Under the pieces are notes generated by a model that was not told the DNA's origin, ran no database searches, and worked only from the letters and a program-made list of their open reading frames with translations. Below, piece after piece: positions 15,198-20,433 of a stretch of DNA of 20,433 nt (positions are counted from its first letter, which is position 1; every line of letters starts with the position of its first letter). Position numbers and translations under genes: made by a program. Origin of the DNA: Clostridium sp. (GTDB taxonomy: Bacteria > Bacillota > Clostridia > Clostridiales > Clostridiaceae); the NCBI GenBank assembly GCA_018372555.1, contig JAHAIU010000031.1, positions 1 through 20,433 of the forward strand, given 5' to 3'.

Positions 15198-16490
15198 TTA
15201 TATGTTGATTTCATTGTATTCTAATTTATTAAACTTATTCAAATATATTTTAGTTTTATTTATTTCTTTTCCTTCTAATAAGTAATACCAAAAATCTTTT
15301 TCAAATCCTTTTATATAGACGATTTTATCATCTTCATAAATTTCAAACTCATCTTTAAGTGAATTTAGATTCCATAATTTAATTTTAGGCATATCATAAC
15401 CAGATAATATCCATTTTTCTTCAATATCACTATAATTGCTAATATCTAAGTCTTTATTATCGTTATATATAAATAATATAGATTTTGGAGATTCTAGTCT
15501 CTTAATATCTTTCTTTATTAATGTAAATAAAAGTAAATCAAGACTTTCATCTAAACTAATAATTGCTTCCGATAAATTTGGTTTTATAGTATTATATATA
15601 TTCTTATAGTCCTCCTGTAATATTTTGTTGAATTTAGGATTGCTTTTAAAGGACATATAGTAGTTTTTGAAAAAGTTGAAATTCATTTTTTTAAATAAAA
15701 GCAATGTAAAAGCTAATAAACTAATATACGTATTATTAAGATCTTCATCATATTCTTTTATAGCATTTACAACTAATGTATTTTCTTTATAGTAATAAGA
15801 ATTTAGAATATCATTAACTATTTTATTAGCATGATTATCAAAATTTAGAAATGTAGATGTATCTCTTATACTGTACTTATATTTATCTACTTCATTTATG
15901 CCCTTACAAATAATTTGATTATTCCTTATTCTCCTTCTTAAGATAGTTAAGATTTTTCTATAATCTTTAGATGAATAACCTAATAAAATCCTAGTTTTCT
16001 TAGCAAGCATTATTGTTTCTTTTGATGAAGCATTTTCTGATTTAAGCCACTTTCCTAAAGTTGATGGATTATTTGACCCTAAGTCAATTTGGATTTGTTC
16101 TTTGAAAATACTAATAACTTTATCTTCAAACTTTGTATCAAATAAAGCAAAATAATCATCCCACCTCCCATACTTATATATATAATTAATAATTTTCTCT
16201 ATAATATATGGATGTTCACTAGCTAAGAATTTAATAATAACTTTAAAGACTCGCCTTTCTCCTAGCCCATCCCTTTTATCTCTAATAAAAAATAAAAGTT
16301 TTATACTTTTCGCAGTGTTAATATAGAATATTCCTAAAAAATCCTGGATGATTTCATCTTCGTTGCAACTTCTATAATATTTTGTTTTATTTATAAATTC
16401 TTCTATCTCTCCTACTTCATCTATACCATAATCATTTTCTATATTTGTAATTTGAATTAAATATTCTCTTATTTGATTTAATAACTTCAT
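15198..16490 (-). CDS. DUF2828 family protein (TROVE/vWA-like) with degenerate metal-binding motif
   Basis: From ATG 16490, set by AGGAGG at 16500-16495, the product has 430 residues. The longer frame would start at a GTG inside the upstream hairpin. The N-terminal two thirds follow the DUF2828 pattern, a relative of the RNA-binding TROVE/Ro60 proteins: RDKRDGLGERR (70-80), KYGRWDDYFAL (106-116), STLGKWLKSENASSKET (143-159) and YSSKDYRKILTILRRRI (172-188). The C-terminal part matches the layout of the associated von Willebrand A domain, including MSFKSNPKF and GYDMPKIKLWNLN (364-376). Where that domain normally has the metal-site DxSGS, this protein reads VVNAIKEYD (240-248). The matching SDM-type motif is also altered (IYNDNKDLD). 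It is thus probably a paralogue that no longer binds metal. RNA binding is inferred from the family only. Confidence 0.75.
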   Translation of the reverse strand: MKLLNQIREYLIQITNIENDYGIDEVGEIEEFINKTKYYRSCNEDEIIQDFLGIFYINTAKSIKLLFFIRDKRDGLGERRVFKVIIKFLASEHPYIIEKIINYIYKYGRWDDYFALFDTKFEDKVISIFKEQIQIDLGSNNPSTLGKWLKSENASSKETIMLAKKTRILLGYSSKDYRKILTILRRRIRNNQIICKGINEVDKYKYSIRDTSTFLNFDNHANKIVNDILNSYYYKENTLVVNAIKEYDEDLNNTYISLLAFTLLLFKKMNFNFFKNYYMSFKSNPKFNKILQEDYKNIYNTIKPNLSEAIISLDESLDLLLFTLIKKDIKRLESPKSILFIYNDNKDLDISNYSDIEEKWILSGYDMPKIKLWNLNSLKDEFEIYEDDKIVYIKGFEKDFWYYLLEGKEINKTKIYLNKFNKLEYNEINI

Positions 16491-16506
16491 AAATCCTCCT
16501 AAATAT

Positions 16507-16562
16507 AAAAAACAAGGCACTTTTAATTAATAATTGTTATATTAACAAGATGTAAGTGCCTT
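16507..16562 (-). terminator. Attenuator-like terminator hairpin in front of the DUF2828 gene
   Basis: On the minus strand AAGGCACTT (16562-16554) pairs perfectly with AAGTGCCTT (16522-16514). An inner 6-bp hairpin (TTGTTA/TAACAA, 16548-16534) lies in the loop. A G and then TTTTTT (16512-16507) follow. The ribosome binding site of the DUF2828 gene starts 6 nt later, so this terminator acts before the gene, not after one. Confidence 0.6.
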
Positions 16563-16573
16563 AGATATCATAC

Positions 16574-16608
16574 AAGATACTGTCTATACGACTTAGCTGA
16601 AGTATCTT
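16574..16608 (-). ncRNA. Upstream stem-loop of a structured leader RNA (possible novel regulatory RNA)
   Basis: On the minus strand AAGATACT pairs perfectly with AGTATCTT (8 bp). After an 8-nt one-sided bulge, TCAGCTAA, an inner GTC/GAC stem closes a GTATA loop. It is followed, after 11 nt, by the U-tailed hairpin. A weak promoter (TAGAAT at 16625-16620, TTCTAA 17 bp upstream) would start RNA just before it. It matches no riboswitch class I can recall. It may be a cis-acting leader or a short sRNA of about 105 nt. Confidence 0.4.
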
Positions 16609-16711
16609 TATTTAGTAATATTCTATTGTAAACATTTATAATTTAGAACATAATAATAGTAATTTACGAAATGTAAGAAAAAGTTAATTTTCTTATTTTA
16701 ATAAGTTTATT

Positions 16712-16759
16712 AAAAAAGAAGGTGTATAAAACAATAATATGTTTTATACACCTTCTTTT
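16712..16759 (-). terminator. Very strong intrinsic terminator of the acetate transporter gene
   Basis: A perfect 20-bp inverted repeat (16714-16733 with 16740-16759) encloses a 6-nt loop. On the minus strand it ends in TTTTTT (16717-16712). It starts 8 nt after the stop codon of the transporter gene. Confidence 0.92.
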
Positions 16760-16767
16760 GATATTTT

Positions 16768-17385
16768 CTACTTATTATTCTTAAAAATATTAAATGGCTT
16801 TCCTACTGGTAAAAATACTTTTCCAAAGTGAGTATTTAATACTGAAGCGCCACAACCGTAGAATGATAATATAGCAATACCTAATTCAGAGTATGCAGCT
16901 AAATTATGTGCAAACTCTGGCATAATATTAAATGAATTTAATGCTAATCCTATAAATAAAAAGTCTATTAATACAAAGATTAAGAATAATACTTTGTGAG
17001 TTTCCATTGATCCAATAGTCATAAATAATGTAAATATTAAATAAGCTAAGAAAGCAAATCCTAATTGCTTTGTATCAGCTGCTGCAGCTAGCTTTTCACC
17101 AAACACTCCATTTTGAATAAGCCAAGTCATACCCATTGAATACCAGAAAAATGCATAAGCGCCGAAGGCTGTAGCACCAAAAGTATTGTTATGTTTAAAA
17201 TCATTTAAGCATGCAACTAATTGAGCTGTAGCTCCTAGGAATATAGCCCAAGGTAATACTAATGATACACCTGAAGTTATACCTAATTTTTGTGATGAAG
17301 CAACTAATGTTATTACTGCTAAACCAAATAGACCTAATGCAGAAGGATCTGCAACTAATATTTTCACTTCTTTTGTTTCTTTCAT
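16768..17385 (-). CDS. Acetate/succinate uptake transporter, GPR1/FUN34/YaaH (SatP) family
   Basis: This 205-residue integral membrane protein has six hydrophobic segments (about 14-32, 40-60, 70-90, 108-126, 131-150, 164-184). The family signature NPAPLGL is present as ADPSALGLFGLA (12-23), a variant with Asp for Asn and Ser-Ala for Ala-Pro. A conserved NNTFGATAFGAYAFFWYS stretch follows at 66-83. Family members move acetate, and in E. coli also succinate, across the cytoplasmic membrane, driven by the proton gradient or as a channel. Import or export of acetate would fit a fermenting clostridium. TAGGAGG stands 7 nt before the ATG at 17385. The gene has its own promoter and a very strong terminator, so it is expressed alone and perhaps highly. 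The variant signature makes the exact substrate uncertain. Confidence 0.9.
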   Translation of the reverse strand: MKETKEVKILVADPSALGLFGLAVITLVASSQKLGITSGVSLVLPWAIFLGATAQLVACLNDFKHNNTFGATAFGAYAFFWYSMGMTWLIQNGVFGEKLAAAADTKQLGFAFLAYLIFTLFMTIGSMETHKVLFLIFVLIDFLFIGLALNSFNIMPEFAHNLAAYSELGIAILSFYGCGASVLNTHFGKVFLPVGKPFNIFKNNK

Positions 17386-17419
17386 AATTTCCTCCTATGT
17401 ACAATAAATAGCCTTTAAA

Positions 17420-17448
17420 AGATTATCAAAATTTATATAGCATGTCAA
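17420..17448 (-). promoter_or_regulatory. Promoter of the acetate transporter gene
   Basis: On the minus strand TTGACA (17448-17443), a perfect -35, and TAATCT (17425-17420) are 17 bp apart. A perfect 16-bp palindrome, AATAAAATATTTTATT (17447-17462), overlaps its upstream edge and may be an operator or only AT-rich chance. Confidence 0.75.
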
Positions 17449-17466
17449 TAAAATATTTTATTAATA

Positions 17467-18579
17467 TCAATATTTTAATTTTGAAATGTAAACATCATTA
17501 ACTAGATTTATAAAACTATACATTATTAATACATTATCAAATTTATAACTTTCATAAAATTCATTAAAGTTATAAGGGAAACTCCTTAAATCTATAATAT
17601 AAACTTCTTTATAATTATTAGCTAAAAATTGAATATAAGAATTTGCATAAGAATCCTTAATAACAAGTATTCTAGAATTATCTTGGATATTATTATTATT
17701 TATAATTGTTAAACCATTATTGCCTCTTAAAAATGCTGAATATTTATCACTACTGCTCCACTTCTCATCATCGTTAATACTCTCTACTTCCACCCCATCA
17801 ATAGTTATATCAATATTATTAATATCATAAAAGGTTATAGTATCAGATTCAGCATTAAATTTCTTACTCTTTGAAAAATATGTCCCATAAAAGTCATATA
17901 CATAATTAGGATTAACTGCTTCTATTTCTATTGGTGCAATATTATTTATTTTTGAAAACTCCCTATAAGCTAAATATGCACCATAAGAAGTCCAATGGTG
18001 ATCAGTTTTATAATAGATATATTCATTATTATTTTCTTTTAGCAATTCAACTAGTTCAATATTTTTAGTATTATCAAATTTTGAATATATACTTTCAATA
18101 TAACTTTTCTCGTCTATTAAACTTATTCCTTTAGGAAGTAAATCTTTATATATAGTAAATGAGCTAGGAATAATCATAAAGGATATATTACTATCAGAAT
18201 TTCTATCTGTAAAATCTTTTATAGTTGATAAGTTCTTTTCTAATGACTTATTATCGATACTTTCTACCTTATCAAAAAGAAAATTTTCCTTACCATAAAT
18301 AATATTATTATTTTCTAATTTACCTAATAACAATTCACTTCCGGACTTTAAATTAATCCAGTTATCCCTAAATATGAATTGATCATTAATATATCTTTCA
18401 TAGTTTTTAGAAAATCTTCCACTTACAAGGTCACTATAGTTAATATTAGGCTTTTGAGCTAATGTTCTATTTTCATAGTTGGAAAAATATATGTCACTAT
18501 TAAAGATATCAATAACGAATACAATAAAAATAAAGAATAAAATAATAAAAGTTAATGGATATTTTTTAATTTTTTTCAT
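17467..18579 (-). CDS. DHHW family protein, AlgJ/AlgX-like SGNH-type surface O-acetylation protein
   Basis: The 370-residue protein begins with a basic MKKIKK and one long hydrophobic segment (about 8-26), a signal anchor that places the rest outside the membrane. The key motif is YYKTDHHWTSYGAYLAY, with D193-H194-H195-W196 giving the Asp/His of an SGNH-type active site. The likely nucleophile block is VIKDSYANSY with S310. NYENRTLAQKP near the membrane (34-44) is typical of DHHW proteins. Such proteins work with an MBOAT acyltransferase to put acetyl groups on extracellular polysaccharide, as AlgJ/AlgX with AlgI in alginate acetylation. The MBOAT gene ends 15 nt upstream, so they are one unit. 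No U-tailed terminator follows; the gap to the transporter promoter is short. Confidence 0.87.
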   Translation of the reverse strand: MKKIKKYPLTFIILFFIFIVFVIDIFNSDIYFSNYENRTLAQKPNINYSDLVSGRFSKNYERYINDQFIFRDNWINLKSGSELLLGKLENNNIIYGKENFLFDKVESIDNKSLEKNLSTIKDFTDRNSDSNISFMIIPSSFTIYKDLLPKGISLIDEKSYIESIYSKFDNTKNIELVELLKENNNEYIYYKTDHHWTSYGAYLAYREFSKINNIAPIEIEAVNPNYVYDFYGTYFSKSKKFNAESDTITFYDINNIDITIDGVEVESINDDEKWSSSDKYSAFLRGNNGLTIINNNNIQDNSRILVIKDSYANSYIQFLANNYKEVYIIDLRSFPYNFNEFYESYKFDNVLIMYSFINLVNDVYISKLKY

Positions 18580-18594
18580 AAATTAAATCTCCTA

Positions 18595-19965
18595 TTAAAA
18601 CCTAAAATATAAAAATGGATTATAACTACTATCTACTAAGTAAGCTATTGATAATAAGAATAATATAAAAATTATTACAGTTCTTATATTCTTATTCATT
18701 TTATTATAAAACTTCTGGATTAATGGCGTTGAAGAAACAATACAAATTATAAATATAATTATGTAATTTCTTAAATAAAAAATATAATCTAAAGTCAAAT
18801 CAAAGGTAAATAATTTACCTATATATACTCTTAATGTATTTAAATCAGTAATAGCAAAAATACACCATCCTATTAGCAAAATAAATACTGTGTATATATG
18901 GGAAAAGATAATATATTTATTTAAAATCTTTGACAAGAATAACTTTTCTAGATATATAAATATAAAGAAGTATATACCCCATAATATAAAATTATACTCT
19001 GCTCCATGCCAAAATCCAGTTAAAAACCATAATAATAGTAAGTTAAAAAATAGTCTTTTTTTAGACACTCTATTTCCTCCTAGAGGAATATAGATATACT
19101 CCTTTAACCAGGAACCTAAGGTAATATGCCATCTTCTCCAAAATTCGCTTATACTTCTAGATATATAAGGAAAATTAAAATTAATTGGAAAATTAAATCC
19201 AAGAATTTTACCAAGACCTACTGCCATAGATGAATATCCACTAAAATCAAAATAAATTTGAAATGCAAATGCTAATATAGATATCCAAGCTAAGGGCATT
19301 GAAATACTCTCTATATTTTTATTACTAATTTCATTCCATAGCATTCCTATATTGTTTGCAATTAACACCTTTTTTGAAAGTCCAATTATAAATTCTTCAA
19401 GCCCTTCTTCTATATTGCTAAAAGATATACTTCGATCTTTTATCTCTTTATTAATATCACTATATTTAACTATAGGACCAGCAATAAGTTGTGGAAATAA
19501 TGAAACAAAGGCTCCAAAGTCTATTATATTTCTTTCTGCCTTAAACTTTCCCCTATAGACATCTATAGTATATGATAAGGTTTGGAATGTATAAAAGCTT
19601 ATTCCTAATGGAAGTGCAACCTTAATAGTGTTTATAGATGTATTGAAAAGTAAGTTCATATTTTCTATAAAAAAGTTATAATATTTAAAAAAGAATAACA
19701 TTCCAATATTGAAAATAATCGATAATATTAATAAGAACTTGCATTTCCTTCTATTCTCAAAATTATTTTCTATTATTATTGAAATAATATAATCAACAAC
19801 AATAGACGCTATCATTAAAGGGAAATACTTTGGTTCCCCAAAAGTATAAAAGATTAAGCTGAAAATAAGTAGAGATAGGTTCTTATATTTATTAGGTGTA
19901 AAAAAATATGAAATAAAAAAAATAGGCAAAAATCTAAATATAAAAATTAAACTACTAAAAACCAT
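18595..19965 (-). CDS. MBOAT family membrane O-acyltransferase (AlgI/DltB-like)
   Basis: This 456-residue polytopic protein has about ten hydrophobic segments. MBOAT marks are PLGISFYTFQTLSYTIDVYRG (119-139), FPQLIAGPI (157-165), QIYFDFSGYSSMAVGLGK, SEFWRRWHITLGSWLKEYIYIPLGG (273-297) with H280, and the catalytic histidine H320 in LTGFWHGAEYNF. It should take an acyl group, most likely acetyl from acetyl-CoA, across the membrane for transfer to a surface glycan by its DHHW partner. AlgI-type proteins share these features; DltB is a more distant option, but no dltA or dltC lies nearby. AAAGGA stands 8 nt before the ATG at 19965. The terminator of the upstream lipoprotein gene ends only about 7 nt before that site, so expression probably depends on read-through. 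Confidence 0.92.
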   Translation of the reverse strand: MVFSSLIFIFRFLPIFFISYFFTPNKYKNLSLLIFSLIFYTFGEPKYFPLMIASIVVDYIISIIIENNFENRRKCKFLLILSIIFNIGMLFFFKYYNFFIENMNLLFNTSINTIKVALPLGISFYTFQTLSYTIDVYRGKFKAERNIIDFGAFVSLFPQLIAGPIVKYSDINKEIKDRSISFSNIEEGLEEFIIGLSKKVLIANNIGMLWNEISNKNIESISMPLAWISILAFAFQIYFDFSGYSSMAVGLGKILGFNFPINFNFPYISRSISEFWRRWHITLGSWLKEYIYIPLGGNRVSKKRLFFNLLLLWFLTGFWHGAEYNFILWGIYFFIFIYLEKLFLSKILNKYIIFSHIYTVFILLIGWCIFAITDLNTLRVYIGKLFTFDLTLDYIFYLRNYIIIFIICIVSSTPLIQKFYNKMNKNIRTVIIFILFLLSIAYLVDSSYNPFLYFRF

Positions 19966-19979
19966 AAAGTATCCTTTCT

Positions 19980-20007
19980 AAAAAAATAAGCTGTCAAAAG
20001 ACAGCTT
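19980..20007 (-). terminator. Intrinsic terminator between the DUF4358 lipoprotein and MBOAT genes
   Basis: On the minus strand AAGCTGTC and GACAGCTT (20007-20000 with 19995-19988) form a perfect 8-bp stem with a 4-nt loop, followed by A and seven T (19986-19980). It starts 7 nt after the lipoprotein stop. Confidence 0.85.
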
Positions 20008-20014
20008 AAATTAA

Positions 20015-20433
20015 TTATTTAAAACATTCATCAACAGCTGATTCAGCTGCTTTAACATCTGCATTAATTAATAATATTACATAATTTCCTTTTTCTTTTA
20101 AAATTGCATTTTCAACCTTTTCCTTTTGGTCTGGCAAATAGGCATTATTCTTTTCTGTGTCAAGCATTTCTTGTAAAGTAGCTTTTACTGCTTCCACCTT
20201 GCCATCCTTAGCTTTTACAACAGCAGCAACATCAGCTGAATTTATAATTGCAGCTTTAGTAATAGCATAATCTTCAACATTATCAAGGTCTAGCTTCGCT
20301 ATATCCTTAGCTAATTCTTCATCCAATTCCATAGGCATTTGCATAGGTGCTTTTTCCTCTACTTTTTGAACTACATCCTTAGCAGTAAGTCCATCTTTTA
20401 ACTCAGATGCGTTTGATGCTTTATTTCCACAAG
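20015..20433 (-). CDS. DUF4358 lipoprotein, partial (signal peptide cut off by window end)
   Basis: The open frame continues past the first internal ATG (20344) to the window edge. Read back, the protein begins C-G-N-K-A-S-N-A-S-E, with the Cys codon at 20431-20429. This looks like the +1 cysteine of a lipobox, so the signal peptide lies beyond the window and the visible 138 residues are the mature lipoprotein. The sequence ELDEELAKDIAKLDLDNVEDYAI, followed by ADVAAVVKAKDGKVEAVKATLQ and a final GNYVILLINADVKAAESAVDECF, matches the DUF4358 pattern of clostridial lipoproteins. Its function is unknown; an outer-face membrane location is inferred. The family often occurs beside MBOAT and DHHW genes, as here, which suggests a helper role in cell-surface polysaccharide modification. 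Confidence 0.85.
   Translation of the reverse strand, partial: CGNKASNASELKDGLTAKDVVQKVEEKAPMQMPMELDEELAKDIAKLDLDNVEDYAITKAAIINSADVAAVVKAKDGKVEAVKATLQEMLDTEKNNAYLPDQKEKVENAILKEKGNYVILLINADVKAAESAVDECFK

Noticed and set aside
16491..16520. GTG at 16520 as start of the DUF2828 gene
   Set aside because: It lies in the stem of the leader terminator, while a clear AGGAGG precedes ATG 16490.
17201..17404. 67-residue frame overlapping the start of the acetate transporter gene
   Set aside because: It is in another frame of the same strand, overlapping the transporter's conserved first helices, with no own ribosome binding site.
18890..19558. Two plus-strand frames (18890-19093 and 19352-19558) inside the MBOAT gene
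   Set aside because: Both are antisense to conserved MBOAT segments, and neither has a translation signal or recognisable product.

Overview
The window comes from a very AT-rich, low-GC Gram-positive genome. Strong AGGAGG-type ribosome binding sites, TTGACA/TATAAT promoters, U-tailed hairpin terminators and the mutS-mutL-miaA-hfq / lexA gene content all point to Clostridium sensu stricto or a close relative. The species cannot be named from the sequence alone.

Left edge (1-221): the window opens inside the 3' end of a group II intron. Domain V, domain VI with its bulged branch-point A, and the intron/3'-exon boundary at 96/97 are visible; the rest of the intron lies outside. A good promoter then drives a stand-alone class I SAM methyltransferase (222-998).

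Plus-strand DNA-maintenance block (1082-11787): a SWIM zinc-finger SNF2-family ATPase, then mutS, mutL, miaA and hfq packed with 8-27 nt gaps and closed by a terminator overlapping the hfq stop. A PLP enzyme of the methionine gamma-lyase / 'aluminium resistance' family follows after an unusual 204-nt leader.

Centre (11792-15015): a small membrane protein (a possible DUF3267-type protein that has lost its HExxH metal site) and lexA lie on the minus strand. lexA is divergent from a small acidic CxxCxxC protein. The shared control region holds two SOS-box-like sites 20 bp apart, each overlapping one of the two -35 boxes. A tyrosine recombinase with an N-terminal HTH-like extension follows; its promoter is abutted by a TAGCG repeat array.

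Right part, all minus strand (15198-20433): a DUF2828 (TROVE/vWA-like) protein whose vWA metal-binding motif appears lost, preceded by a two-hairpin, attenuator-like RNA leader; an acetate/succinate-type transporter (GPR1/FUN34/YaaH); and a surface-modification set of DHHW/AlgJ-like protein, MBOAT O-acyltransferase and the mature part of a DUF4358 lipoprotein whose lipobox cysteine sits at the window edge.

No tRNA, rRNA, CRISPR array or complete insertion sequence was seen. The best leads for something undescribed are the degenerate DUF2828 protein with its structured leader, the TAGCG array at the recombinase promoter, and the recurring layout of a strong hairpin terminator placed directly in front of the next gene's ribosome binding site.
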